In this document: one piece after another, positions 1 through 8,870 of the stretch
Position numbering within the stretch: position 1 is the first letter of the stretch
Layout: the number at the start of each line of letters is the position of its first letter
From: JANQQJ01 sp046290575
GTDB taxonomy: Bacteria; Pseudomonadota; Alphaproteobacteria; SMXS01
Direction of reading: 5' to 3'
NCBI GenBank assembly: GCA_046290575.1
Contig: JBKAGX010000006.1
Location: 141,715 to 205,714 of the forward strand
DNA length: 64,000 nt
Program-made: the position numbers and the translations under genes
The notes under the pieces: model-generated
Told to the model about the DNA's origin: nothing
What the model saw: the letters and a program-made list of their open reading frames with translations, nothing else
The model's database searches: none

Positions 1-2
1 TT

Positions 3-467
3 TGGTACTCAACGGTCGACGTCAATCTGAACGGCGTCTATCTGGTCTCCAAGATTGGTGCGAAAGCGATGCTGAGCCACGGGGAAGGCGGCACCATCGT
101 CAACATCTCGTCCACCGCAGGCCGGGTTGGCCTGGCGAATTATGGGGCCTATTGCGCGTCGAAATTCGGCGTCATCGGACTGACGCAGCAGATGGCGCTT
201 GAACTGGCGAAGCAAGGTGTTCGGGTCAACTGCATCTGCCCGGGGTCCACCGATACGGACATGATGGATGGCACGTTCCAGCGGACCGCCGACGTGATCA
301 ATATGGACTTTGACAAGGTGAAAGCCGGCGTCCGGACGGTTATCCCGATGGACCGTCAGGGCCGGCCGGAGGAGCAGGCGGCAGCTGTTTCGTTCCTGAT
401 GGGGCCGGATGCGTCCTTTGTGACCGGCCAGACGCTCAACGTCGATGGTGGCCTGCGGATGCAGTAG
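3..467 (+). CDS. SDR family oxidoreductase, 5'-truncated by window edge
   Basis: C-terminal 154 residues of a short-chain dehydrogenase/reductase; the N-terminal Rossmann TGxxxGxG motif lies before the window. Visible are the beta-5 stretch TIVNISS, the catalytic YCASKFG (Tyr-x3-Lys) and the family C-terminal TGQTLNVDGG. The fold reduces or oxidises alcohol/ketone substrates with NAD(P)H. Without the N-terminus the substrate and cofactor preference cannot be judged. The usual SDR length of about 250 residues suggests roughly 95-100 residues are missing. Confidence 0.9.
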   Translation, partial: WYSTVDVNLNGVYLVSKIGAKAMLSHGEGGTIVNISSTAGRVGLANYGAYCASKFGVIGLTQQMALELAKQGVRVNCICPGSTDTDMMDGTFQRTADVINMDFDKVKAGVRTVIPMDRQGRPEEQAAAVSFLMGPDASFVTGQTLNVDGGLRMQ

Positions 468-512
468 CGGCGAACGATGTTTCTGATCGAGTTGAGCCGA
501 TTTCTACCTAAC

Positions 513-545
513 CCGTTCGCCCAGCTCGCTCCTCAGGGCGAACGG
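513..545. repeat. Hairpin, REP-like palindrome with terminator-like position
   Basis: A perfect 10-bp inverted repeat, CCGTTCGCCC and GGGCGAACGG, encloses 13 bases and is followed by TTT. It lies between the SDR gene and the convergent hydrolase gene and could end transcription. The right half (CTCCTCAGGGCGAACGG) resembles the palindromic repeats at 44312-44350 and 46031-46096, so it may belong to a dispersed repeat family. The rest of the 211-base gap shows nothing recognisable. Confidence 0.6.
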
Positions 546-678
546 TTTACGTGGCCTCACCACAAGCCGATAAGCGTTATCCAGGGGTAGTAGATCAGAG
601 CGGGGCCGGACGGAAATCGGACTCGACCCCCCGCCCAAGCCCGAAGGTATGTTTTTCCTGCTCCCGTTCTAGCCGGCT

Positions 679-1536
679 TTAACCGATCTTCGCGACGAAC
701 TCATCAATGGCCTGAAGCGCCTCGGGCTCGTCCAGCAAGGGCACGTGACCCCGGTTGGGAACCGTGATGCGGATCAGATCTGGTTTGCGTTTCGCCATTT
801 CCTCGAAGGTCGGCTCGTCGAGGATGTCCGACAATTTGCCTCTGATGGCGAGCGTGGGAATGTCCGCCATCCGGTCCCAAAGTCCCCAGGGGTCGCCTTG
901 CGGTGTTGCGGTTTCGCGCACCGCATCACCGATTTTCGGGTCCATATCCAGACGCGGCACGCCGTCCTCGCCCTCGCGGTAGCTGTTGCGCACCATCACC
1001 GGCCAACGGTCTTCGGCAATGTCCGGCAGCGAGGCGCCATAGACCAGTTTGGCCTGTTGGATGGCATCTTCCCAGCTCGTCACCGGGGGCAGTTTGCCTG
1101 TGTAGGCGCGAATCCGCTCCAGCCCTTCCTCGGCGACAACCGGTCCGACATCGTTGAGCACGACCCCGGCCAGCACCTCGGGTTTCATCGCCGCGACGAC
1201 AAAGCCGATCAGCCCACCCAGCGAGGTGCCGATCCAGATCACCCGGTCGATGCCCAGCGTGTCGAGCAGGGTGAACATGTCCTGGGCGTAAGCAGCAGGG
1301 TGATAGTTCTTGTAGTCGGGATCGTAGTCGGAGAAACCGCGGCCCCGTAGGTCCGGGCAGATCACCCGGCGGTCTGAGGAGAGATGAGCCGCCAGATCGG
1401 TGAAGTCACGCGAGTTCCGGGTCAGGCCGGGCACACAGATGACCGGCGTCGCCGGTGAGGCAGGGTCGCCATAGTCCCGGTAAAACAGGGTCAGGCCATC
1501 ATGGCTTTTGTAGGTATCCGTTCGCGCCTCGCCCAT
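679..1536 (-). CDS. Alpha/beta hydrolase
   Basis: 285-residue alpha/beta-hydrolase-fold protein of usual length. The nucleophile elbow GTSLGG carries the catalytic Ser, the early strand VICVPGL precedes the oxyanion loop, and PDLRGRGFSDY is the typical segment after beta-4. The late NRGHVPLLDEPE holds the catalytic His. No signal peptide is visible, so it is probably cytoplasmic. It lies 58 bases downstream of the TonB-dependent receptor on the same strand and may be co-transcribed, acting on an imported ester or lactone. That link is inference; the substrate is unknown. Confidence 0.85.
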   Translation of the reverse strand: MGEARTDTYKSHDGLTLFYRDYGDPASPATPVICVPGLTRNSRDFTDLAAHLSSDRRVICPDLRGRGFSDYDPDYKNYHPAAYAQDMFTLLDTLGIDRVIWIGTSLGGLIGFVVAAMKPEVLAGVVLNDVGPVVAEEGLERIRAYTGKLPPVTSWEDAIQQAKLVYGASLPDIAEDRWPVMVRNSYREGEDGVPRLDMDPKIGDAVRETATPQGDPWGLWDRMADIPTLAIRGKLSDILDEPTFEEMAKRKPDLIRITVPNRGHVPLLDEPEALQAIDEFVAKIG

Positions 1537-1594
1537 GCGCCTTTGCTCCTTCAGTGGAAATCCCGGGCGCCACTATAGCGGCGCCCGGAGGTCC

Positions 1595-3844
1595 TTAGAA
1601 GCTTACACCCAGCGTGACCGACCAGGTGAAGGGATCACCATAATAGGCCGTCTGAATGTTGCCGACGCTGGCGAATTCCTGCGCGTCGGTTTTATAGACT
1701 TCATCGGTAATGTTCTTGAAGGCAGTGATGAAGTACCAGTTGCCTTCATCCGGTTCGAGCGTGAGCGAGGCGTTGAGCAGCCAGAAGCCGTCCTGGCTCA
1801 GGACATCGCGGATGTCGACGCTGAGGTAGTGGCGGGCTTTGTAGTTTCCATCCAGCCGCACCGTGGCGGTGCCCCAGTTGGAGATATCCATGGTGTAGGC
1901 CGCGCCCAGCTGAACCGTCCATTTCGGCGCAAAGGGGACCGGATCGTCGGAGCGGTCACGGAACGCGTCCATGAACTCTTTGTAACTGGCCTTCAGGTAG
2001 CCCAGGCTGCCGAACAGCAAGAGGTCATCGGTCACCTGCGCATTTAGCTCCAGCTCGACGCCATAGGTCTCGATATTGGCGGCGTTGAGCACAGGGAACG
2101 CAAAGTCAGGAAGGGGTGCATCCGGGTTCAGAATGGCGGAAACCCGGGCCTGGAAGTCTTTATAGTCGTTGTAGAACGCAGCCAAATTGGCGGTTATGCG
2201 CCCGTCAGCGAATTGGGATTTCACGCCGATTTCATAGGTCCAGACAAATTCGGGATCATAGGCCTCTTCCTCGCCGGGTGCGTTGGCGCGGCCGTTGAAA
2301 CCCCCGGATTTGAAGCCGCGGGCAACGCGGGCATAGACCAGCACATCGTCGGTGGCCTGGAAGTCGAGACTGACGCTGGGTGTTAGTGCGTCCCAGCTCT
2401 CCCGGTCCTCGAAGGTGAAGCTGTCGAATAGCGCGCCGCTCAAAATGGCATCGGTTGTCCGGAAATATTTCTTCCGGTCATAGGAGTAGCGCAGCCCCGC
2501 CGAGACGGAGAAGCGCTCGGTGACGTCGAAGGTCACGTCGACGAAGGCCGCGAGCGAGGTGGTGTCCAGATCGTCTTCAATCGTCCGCAGGAAGGTCAGT
2601 GGCGTGCCGGCAAATGTCAGGAAGTCATCGGCAAAGGCCAGCTGATCTGAGACATTCTCCTCATCCAGATAGTAGAGACCGAAAATCACGTCCCAGCGGT
2701 CCTGCACATAGTGGAACCGCAGCTCCTGGCTGAATTGGCTTTGGTCGATACCCACGAATACGTCACCGATTTCAAACGGCGTGGCGTCTATGTCGATATA
2801 GAAGTCGGGCATCAGTTCACGGTAGGCGGTGATAGAGGTGATGGTCAGGGCCTCGCTCGCTTCCCAGTTCATCCGCAGCGAGACGCCCCAGTGATCAAGC
2901 TCCTGGCCGCGGTCGTCAGGAAAGCCGGTCGAGCCGGTGAAATCATACTCTGTGGTCGGTGCCGGCAAGATGGTGACGGCCCCGAACAGCAAGTCGGCCT
3001 GCTGCAGGTCGGCCTCCTGCCGGCCCAGCGTCAGTTCGGTGCGTTGCCGTGTGTAATCGAAGCTGACATCGGCCTCGAACGTATCGGTGGGCGTGAACAT
3101 TACTGCAACGCGGGTGACAACGGTGCTGTCGTCGTTGAACCTGCGGCCGGTGGCCGGATCCTTGACGATGCCGTCGCGGTTCGACGTGAGGAATGACCCG
3201 CTGATTGACAGCTTGTCTTCAATGACGGGGCCACCGAAAAAGGCTTTGCCGTCGACGCGGCCGAACCGTCCGCCGGTCACCTCGCCAAAGGCTTCCCATT
3301 CATTACCGGGACGCCGGGTCACCAGCTTGATCGCGCCGCCGATGGTGTTCTTGCCATAGAGTGTGCCCTGCGGACCGCGCAGCACTTCGATGCGCTCAAT
3401 GTCGAAGATCTTGAACAGCGAGCCCTGGATCCGGGACATGTAGACGTCGTCCAGATAGACGCCGACGCCCGGATCGAAGCTCTGTAGCGCATCCGGTTGG
3501 CCCAGGCCGCGGATGAAAATGTTTGCGCTGGAGGAAGACCCGCGGCCCACGACGATATTCACATTGGGAATGCTGACGCCCAAATCTTCAAGGTCAGCCG
3601 CGCCCATGTCGCGCAGGTCCAGGGCCCCAAAGGCGCTGACGGCGGCAGGAACCTGCTGCACCGTTTCCTCGCGGCGGCGTGCCGTGACTGTCAGTGTCTC
3701 GCGCGGCTGGCCCGGCCCGGCTTCGGCAGGCGCAGCAGCCGTGCTGTCGCCCTGCGCAGGGGCTGGATGGCCGGATGCAAAAACAAACATGGCCGCGAAT
3801 AACAGGGCCGCAGGCGTTGTTGTGCGGAGTCCTCGGATTGTCAT
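1595..3844 (-). CDS. TonB-dependent outer-membrane receptor
   Basis: 749-residue outer-membrane receptor. It begins with a signal peptide (hydrophobic LLFAAMFVFASG, Ala-rich end), then a TonB-box-like region ETLTVTARRREE. The plug domain follows at about residues 60-170, with IFIRGLG, GVYLDDVYM and IEVLRGPQGTLYGKN. The rest is a beta-barrel rich in aromatic/Asp strands ending in a terminal Phe (SVTLGVSF), as expected for BAM-assembled barrels. It would import a ligand using TonB energy. It is divergent from a TetR regulator, with palindromic sites in the gap, so regulation by that protein is likely. Ligand unknown; the family is abundant in nutrient-scavenging alphaproteobacteria. Confidence 0.93.
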   Translation of the reverse strand: MTIRGLRTTTPAALLFAAMFVFASGHPAPAQGDSTAAAPAEAGPGQPRETLTVTARRREETVQQVPAAVSAFGALDLRDMGAADLEDLGVSIPNVNIVVGRGSSSSANIFIRGLGQPDALQSFDPGVGVYLDDVYMSRIQGSLFKIFDIERIEVLRGPQGTLYGKNTIGGAIKLVTRRPGNEWEAFGEVTGGRFGRVDGKAFFGGPVIEDKLSISGSFLTSNRDGIVKDPATGRRFNDDSTVVTRVAVMFTPTDTFEADVSFDYTRQRTELTLGRQEADLQQADLLFGAVTILPAPTTEYDFTGSTGFPDDRGQELDHWGVSLRMNWEASEALTITSITAYRELMPDFYIDIDATPFEIGDVFVGIDQSQFSQELRFHYVQDRWDVIFGLYYLDEENVSDQLAFADDFLTFAGTPLTFLRTIEDDLDTTSLAAFVDVTFDVTERFSVSAGLRYSYDRKKYFRTTDAILSGALFDSFTFEDRESWDALTPSVSLDFQATDDVLVYARVARGFKSGGFNGRANAPGEEEAYDPEFVWTYEIGVKSQFADGRITANLAAFYNDYKDFQARVSAILNPDAPLPDFAFPVLNAANIETYGVELELNAQVTDDLLLFGSLGYLKASYKEFMDAFRDRSDDPVPFAPKWTVQLGAAYTMDISNWGTATVRLDGNYKARHYLSVDIRDVLSQDGFWLLNASLTLEPDEGNWYFITAFKNITDEVYKTDAQEFASVGNIQTAYYGDPFTWSVTLGVSF

Positions 3845-3880
3845 GGCGGTCTCTCCCTGCCGACAAGTTTTTTTTAAACA

Positions 3881-3953
3881 AGCGTTGAAAACAATAAAGG
3901 ATCATTAAGGTCACCAGCGCGTCTCGTCAATAATTTAATTGAACGTTGAAATT
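3881..3953. promoter_or_regulatory. Candidate TetR operator pair in divergent gap
   Basis: The gap between the receptor and the TetR gene is clearly AT-rich. It holds the imperfect palindrome AATTGAACGTTGAAATT (3937-3953, centred on AACGTT) and a second copy of its half, GCGTTGAAA (3882-3890). Two related sites in a divergent receptor/TetR region are typical of autoregulation plus receptor control. This is inferred from position and symmetry only. Confidence 0.4.
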
Positions 3954-4025
3954 ATAAATTGACTTGGATCAGTCGACGGGTTCACCTAGCACCGCGATGT
4001 GATGCAGGAAAAAGGGGCTGATATC

Positions 4026-4721
4026 GTGGCAGGGACCCGAAATACAGGCCGTTCAGGCCGGTCCAGAAAGGGCGACGCCACAAAGGTGAAAATCCTTGAT
4101 GCGGCGGAGCAGCTGTTTGCCCACAAAGGGTTTGACGGCGTCACGGTCCGTCAGATCACCCGACTGGCTGACGTCGACGTGGCCTTGGTCAATTACCATT
4201 TCGGCAGCAAACGCGATCTGTTTGACGCGGTGTTGCTGCGGCGGGCCGAAGTCGTCAACCGTGATCGCCTTGAGGCGTTGGCGGACGCCACGCGAGCCGC
4301 TGCCCCCGCCGCGCCGCCGGTTGAGTCGATTATCGATGCGTTCTTGGGACCCCTGCACCGGCGGGTGGCGAGTGCTGACGCGGGCTGGAAAGACTACTTT
4401 GCATTGATCGCCCAGGTGAACAATTCACATGACTGGGGAGGCGAGGCGATGACTCGGTATTTCGACCCCGTCGTCCGCCAATTTGTCGCGGCATTGCAAC
4501 AAGCGTTGCCAGATAGTGCGCCGGAGAACATCTATTGGAGCTACCACTTCTTGTCCGGAGCGCTCACCCTGTCGTTCGCCGAAACCGGCCGGATCGACAA
4601 TCTGTCTGCCGGTCTATGTGAATCAACAGACCACGATGCGCTCTATCCCCGCATGGTCAAATATTGCGCAGCAGGTTTTCGGGCGCTCTGTAAACCTTCG
4701 TTGGCGACGGACGCCGGCTAA
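4026..4721 (+). CDS. TetR/AcrR family transcriptional regulator
   Basis: 231 residues. The N-terminal helix-turn-helix is clear: AAEQLFAHKGFDGVTVRQIT, then ADVDVALVNYHFGSKRDLFDAVL, the classic TetR recognition helix and YHFGSK turn. The C-terminal ligand-binding domain resembles the CerR-type TetR C-terminal domain. Starts at GTG 3999 or ATG 4002 would also be in frame. GTG 4026 is chosen because AAGGGG lies about 8 bases upstream, whereas the earlier starts have no ribosome site. It probably represses the divergent TonB-dependent receptor; effector unknown. Confidence 0.88.
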   Translation: MAGTRNTGRSGRSRKGDATKVKILDAAEQLFAHKGFDGVTVRQITRLADVDVALVNYHFGSKRDLFDAVLLRRAEVVNRDRLEALADATRAAAPAAPPVESIIDAFLGPLHRRVASADAGWKDYFALIAQVNNSHDWGGEAMTRYFDPVVRQFVAALQQALPDSAPENIYWSYHFLSGALTLSFAETGRIDNLSAGLCESTDHDALYPRMVKYCAAGFRALCKPSLATDAG

Positions 4722-4808
4722 TTTGAACAAACCCGTAGCGGGTGGATTGAAGTCGTTCCGAGCCTATGTAAAAGTTCTGTCATTGTTGAAAGCAGGTCAG
4801 GGAACGCC

Positions 4809-5486
4809 GTGCCAGAGTCAGATACCAGTATTGCACCTGGCTCCCATATTGCGATGGGCCGATGGGCGACACTGGGTGACGCGGCCCGTATTCTCGACAT
4901 GCAGCCAGAGAAGTTGCTGAAGCAGTTGAAGCGTGGCAAGCGCCGCGGGACACAGATCGGTAATAACTGGTTCGCTTATGTCGACGCCGAAGCTGAGGAG
5001 GCAGCCATCGCGCTGCAGATACCGGTCAGCGACCGGCATGCGCAAGCGATTGAAGATTTGCAGCAGCAGAATAGTGAACTTCGTGAGGCGCTGGCGCGGT
5101 TGGAAGAGGCACCGGCCGCCGACACCGAAGTTCCTGAGCAACCTGCGACACCTGCCGCGCCGGCGATCGACCTTGCGCCGCTGGTCGACCGGATCGCTGA
5201 TCTGCACCGCAGTTCGGCTGCCGAGATCGAATTTCTGCGGGGTGAACTGAAATCCGTGCGGGAGCAGCATGCAGAGGAAATGCGCCGCAAGGACATTCTT
5301 CTCCAGCAGGCGCACAAGTCTCTGCAGCAGGCGGTGCGGGCCAACCCGCCTCGTGCCGCGCTCACCCAACAGACGGCGACGCCGGAAGTCGACCGTCTGC
5401 GCCGCGAAAGGGCCCAGACGCACAAATTACTGCGCGAGATGTCTTCGGTTATGGCGCTGATGTATCGGCGCATGAAGAAAGACTGA
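4809..5486 (+). CDS. HTH/coiled-coil protein of unknown function
   Basis: 225 residues starting at GTG with AGGGA close upstream. Residues about 16-60 look like a small excisionase/MerR-like DNA-binding fold (RWATLGDAARILDM, LKRGKRRGTQIGNNWFAY). An Ala/Gln/Glu-rich helical region follows: a coiled coil at about 75-100, a Pro/Ala-rich linker, and a second long coiled coil at about 125-215. The C-terminus is basic (MYRRMKKD). No enzymatic motif is present. The layout suggests a DNA-binding oligomer or nucleoid/partition-like accessory protein, which is inference. It is a lone gene, convergent with a tiny ORF whose stop lies 3 bases away. Confidence 0.7.
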   Translation: MPESDTSIAPGSHIAMGRWATLGDAARILDMQPEKLLKQLKRGKRRGTQIGNNWFAYVDAEAEEAAIALQIPVSDRHAQAIEDLQQQNSELREALARLEEAPAADTEVPEQPATPAAPAIDLAPLVDRIADLHRSSAAEIEFLRGELKSVREQHAEEMRRKDILLQQAHKSLQQAVRANPPRAALTQQTATPEVDRLRRERAQTHKLLREMSSVMALMYRRMKKD

Positions 5487-5489
5487 AGC

Positions 5490-5627
5490 TTAGGGCTCTC
5501 TCAGACCGATCAGTCGCATCAGGGCGTCGAACACAATCAGCAGCGCATAAACGCTGAGCCCGAAAACCACGGCAATTCCGAAAACCCTAAGATGCCCTCC
5601 AATGGCTCTGAGTGTGCGCCCCAGCAA
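5490..5627 (-). CDS. Putative 45-residue single-helix membrane protein
   Basis: Short ORF starting at TTG 5627. The ribosome site GGAGGAGGAC lies inside the last codons of the upstream DUF945 gene, whose stop is at 5633-5635. The product has an arginine/histidine-containing N-terminus (LGRTLRAIGGHLRVFG), one hydrophobic helix (IAVVFGLSVYALLIVF) and a short charged tail ending REP. It fills the whole gap between the DUF945 gene and the convergent gene that stops at 5486. Coding status is inferred from the ribosome site, the helix and the tight packing only; no family is recognised. Confidence 0.4.
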   Translation of the reverse strand: MLGRTLRAIGGHLRVFGIAVVFGLSVYALLIVFDALMRLIGLREP

Positions 5628-5632
5628 ACCGC

Positions 5633-7387
5633 TTACCGTCCTCCTCCGAACAGATCTGGCCTTGGTACCCCGTTTAAAATCAGAGCGCCCTGCCGGATGG
5701 TCGCATCTACCACGATGTTTTCGCGCTCGCGGCGCAGCAGCGCCTCCGCCAGAAGACCATTCAGCCGGTCACGCGCAACGGTCAAAGCCAGCTGTTCTAC
5801 ATCCTGCTGGGTAACGGAGCGGCCAGAGGCTTCCAGGCTTTGTCTGATCACGCCGACGGTTTGCCGTGACAGGAGCCAGAGCATTGCATCTTCAGACGCC
5901 TGTGCCGAGAGCATACCGTCCAGGCGGGGGAACAGGGTAACCGGCATCATCAGGTTCAGTGGCTCGTCGCCCTCAATCGCAAGCGACGCGGTCGCCCTGA
6001 GTGATCCCGCCGGCACATTCAGGGTCAAGGCGTCAAGGCTCAGTTTCGTCTTCTGATCGACCATGTTTGGCAGGTGGCGGGCGTAAATGCCCATGAGCTG
6101 CTGTTGCTGTTCGTCAGCTGGCAGGCTCTGCATGGAAATGGCGATCAGGTCCCGATACATATCGGCCAGTGCGGTTCCGTTCAGGCCGTTCAGCGTCAGC
6201 TGGCTCATGCTGTCCGTCAGGATGAGGTCGTCGGCCTCGTAATCCTTCACGTTTTGTCGCAGTAAAGCGGTGATCCGATTGTTTTCGCCGGTTGCAGCGA
6301 CTGACCAATCGCCCTTCAGGCGAATCTCGGGCGTGTCGATGTCGCCCAGGAACGCGACGGTCATTTCAGAGGCGCCTGTAAATACTGATGCCAGGTCAAC
6401 ATTCATCAGGGCGTCAATCTCGGATCGGGCGTCAGCCCCGTCCCGCAGCGCCTTTGAAAACTGCTCTAGTCGGCCTGCAATGGCGTCGGCAGCGATGGCA
6501 TCAAGATTTTCAAGCGCGACGGAAAAAGACGTCTCGCCGATCTGCGTGCCCGGCGCGCGGACTTCTGCGACGCGCAATTCTAGCTGCGCGCCAGTGCGGT
6601 CTCCACCAGTCGATGTCGCCTGTATCGAAAAGGTCAGATCATCAATGGCAATATCTTGTTCGCCAGTCCGTACGGTGATTTTAGGAAATGAGAACAGCAG
6701 GTCGCCGGTCCAAAGATTCTCCAGAAACTTCGCCAGGTCACCTTCGACCAAAACGTCGTCGATGTGGATCGTGCCTGCCGTCCCTTCACCCCGAAACTTC
6801 GGCGCGCGCAAGCCGTACTGGGCAGCGTGCTCTTCCACCACCAGTGTTCCTGCGATCCCATCCCACCTGATGGTCATGCCGGTGGGCGTCGTGCCGCTAT
6901 AGGGCGGATTGTGGATTTCGGTGGAAGAAGCCCCGTTGAAGCTAAATGTGGTCTGGAAGTCGAATAGCGGTTTCCCGTCGAGATAAGGCTCGAGAAGGTC
7001 GGCAATCGAAGGCGGAGGCTGCAGGTCGGTTTCTGCATAGGCCAGGGCGACCTTCGGGCCGTCCGCGGTCATCAACAGCGGCCCGTGCGAAAGTTTATGC
7101 TGAAGTGTGACCGTATTGCTGTCCGGCGCCAGGCCTTCTTCGGCCAGCGCGTTCTGGTAGGTTTGGGCCAAGTCGCCCTCAAGCACAAAGCGGCTGGTGG
7201 CTGTCGATGAAAACCAGCCACGCTGATAGTCAGTCAACTCGACCCGGTAAACGCCCGGTTGGGACATCAAATTCAGCGAAGCTTTCAGCGCCCGTTCTGC
7301 GCCGTTGCCAACCAGCCCGGGTCCAGCGAGCAGAACGGCTCCGACCACGACTGCGGCGATCACGATGCCGATAAGTATCTTTTTCAT
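5633..7387 (-). CDS. DUF945 (YdgA-like) family protein
   Basis: 584 residues. An uncleaved signal anchor or signal peptide (KKILIGIVIAAVVVGAVLLAGP) is followed by the DUF945 start ALKASLNLMSQPGVYRVELTDYQRGWFSSTATS, in which DYxRGWFSS is the family hallmark. The rest is beta-rich periplasmic sequence with repeated T-rich strands. Known members such as E. coli YdgA are cell-envelope proteins of unclear role and resemble large AsmA-like envelope proteins. It is likely anchored to the inner membrane and exposed in the periplasm. A putative tiny membrane protein follows directly and may be translationally coupled to it. Confidence 0.8.
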   Translation of the reverse strand: MKKILIGIVIAAVVVGAVLLAGPGLVGNGAERALKASLNLMSQPGVYRVELTDYQRGWFSSTATSRFVLEGDLAQTYQNALAEEGLAPDSNTVTLQHKLSHGPLLMTADGPKVALAYAETDLQPPPSIADLLEPYLDGKPLFDFQTTFSFNGASSTEIHNPPYSGTTPTGMTIRWDGIAGTLVVEEHAAQYGLRAPKFRGEGTAGTIHIDDVLVEGDLAKFLENLWTGDLLFSFPKITVRTGEQDIAIDDLTFSIQATSTGGDRTGAQLELRVAEVRAPGTQIGETSFSVALENLDAIAADAIAGRLEQFSKALRDGADARSEIDALMNVDLASVFTGASEMTVAFLGDIDTPEIRLKGDWSVAATGENNRITALLRQNVKDYEADDLILTDSMSQLTLNGLNGTALADMYRDLIAISMQSLPADEQQQQLMGIYARHLPNMVDQKTKLSLDALTLNVPAGSLRATASLAIEGDEPLNLMMPVTLFPRLDGMLSAQASEDAMLWLLSRQTVGVIRQSLEASGRSVTQQDVEQLALTVARDRLNGLLAEALLRRERENIVVDATIRQGALILNGVPRPDLFGGGR

Positions 7388-7469
7388 GCAGGCGTGCCTT
7401 CCTTTGCGCGCGACAGTCTATTCGGACGATGGGTCAGATGAACACCCCGAATGGGAACCGGGGCTGACC

Positions 7470-8870
7470 CTACGGCAAGGTTCGGAGTACTTTCCCCGGA
7501 TTCATGATGTCGTTGGGATCGAGGGCCTGTTTGATCTGCCGCATCATGTCGAGTTCAACAGAGGGCTTGTAGCGCTCCAGCTCGTCGAGCTTGGCCTGTC
7601 CAATGCCGTGCTCGGCGCTGATGCTGCCGTCCAGATCAACAACGATGTCGTGGACCAGCCTGTTGGCCTCCTCCCGGTGGTCGAGAAACACCTCCTGGAC
7701 TGCGTCAGGTGGCTGGCTAAGGTTAAAGTGGATATTGCCGTCGCCGACATGGCCGAAGGGGACCGGCCGGATACCGGGGACAAGCGCCGTCACCGCAGTG
7801 ATTGCGCGCTCCAGGAAAACCGGAATGGCGCTGATGGGCACGGAGACATCATGTTTGATGCTGCCGCCCTCGAAAGTCTGCGCTTCGGATAGCGACTCAC
7901 GCAGACGCCACAGATCCGCGCGCTGCGCCTGTGACTGCGCGATAACCCCGTCAACAACGAGAGCTTGCTCAAGGGCAGTGGCAAACAGACGTTCCAGCGC
8001 GGCCTGGCCATCAGCCGATGAAATCTCAATCAGCACGTACCAGGGATACGGTTTTTCAAATGGGTCACGGCAATCGGGCATGTGCCGGGTTGTGAATTCG
8101 ATGCCGATCCGTGGCATGAGCTCGAAACCGGTCAGCGCGTCGCGGGCGATGTCGCGGGCAAGGCTCAGAAGTGCAATGGCGGCCGCTGGGGACGGCAGGG
8201 CAAAAAGGGCAGTGGCCATGCCGTCAGGCTTTGGGAACAGCTTCAGCACCGCCGCTGTGATGATGCCCAGCGTTCCCTCCGCTCCAATGAAAAGCTGTTT
8301 CAGATCGTAGCCGGTGTTGTCCTTGCGCAGGGCCCGCAACCCGTTCCAGATCCGGCCATCGGGCAACACGACTTCGAGCCCCAGTGTCAGGTCGCGTGCA
8401 CTGCCATAGTGCAGAACGGCGTTGCCACCGGCGTTCGTCGAGAGCAGGCCACCGATCTGGGCCGATCCTTCAGACGCCAGGCTGAGCGGAAACAGACGGT
8501 CAGCATCGCCGGCCGCAGTCTGGACATCAGCCAGGACGCAGCCCGCCTCGACTGTCGCGGTAAATCCTTCCGGATCGAGACGGCGGATCTGGTTCATCCG
8601 GCTCAGCGACACAATGACCTGGTCGCCGGACAGATCGGGCATGGCACCGCCGCACAGGCCCGTATGGCCGCCTTGTGGAACAATGGCGATCTTGGCTTCG
8701 TTACCATGCGCGAGGATCGCGGCGACCTGATCTGTATCCCGCGGGCGGGCGATGACCGGTGTGGTGCCGGTCCAGCGGCGGCGCCACTCGGTCAGATAGG
8801 GTGCCATGTCAGCCGGGTCGTCGATGAAACCGCCGGGACCCAATATGTCCTTGATTCTGTCGAGGGTCAT
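7470..8870 (-). CDS. FAD-binding oxidoreductase (GlcD / D-lactate dehydrogenase type)
   Basis: 466 residues with the PCMH-type FAD domain: VIARPRDTDQVAAIL, then IAIVPQGGHTGLCGGAMPD, a variant of the pyrophosphate-binding PQGGxTGL motif. The C-terminal FAD-oxidase domain contains PFGHVGDGNIHFNL and the terminal SAEHGIG motif with the metal/substrate His. The family (GlcD, DLD, D2HGDH) oxidises D-2-hydroxy acids to 2-oxo acids. Its start overlaps the tsaC-like gene stop in an ATGA, showing translational coupling. It is closest in pattern to D-2-hydroxyglutarate/D-lactate dehydrogenases; the exact substrate is not determinable. Confidence 0.88.
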   Translation of the reverse strand: MTLDRIKDILGPGGFIDDPADMAPYLTEWRRRWTGTTPVIARPRDTDQVAAILAHGNEAKIAIVPQGGHTGLCGGAMPDLSGDQVIVSLSRMNQIRRLDPEGFTATVEAGCVLADVQTAAGDADRLFPLSLASEGSAQIGGLLSTNAGGNAVLHYGSARDLTLGLEVVLPDGRIWNGLRALRKDNTGYDLKQLFIGAEGTLGIITAAVLKLFPKPDGMATALFALPSPAAAIALLSLARDIARDALTGFELMPRIGIEFTTRHMPDCRDPFEKPYPWYVLIEISSADGQAALERLFATALEQALVVDGVIAQSQAQRADLWRLRESLSEAQTFEGGSIKHDVSVPISAIPVFLERAITAVTALVPGIRPVPFGHVGDGNIHFNLSQPPDAVQEVFLDHREEANRLVHDIVVDLDGSISAEHGIGQAKLDELERYKPSVELDMMRQIKQALDPNDIMNPGKVLRTLP

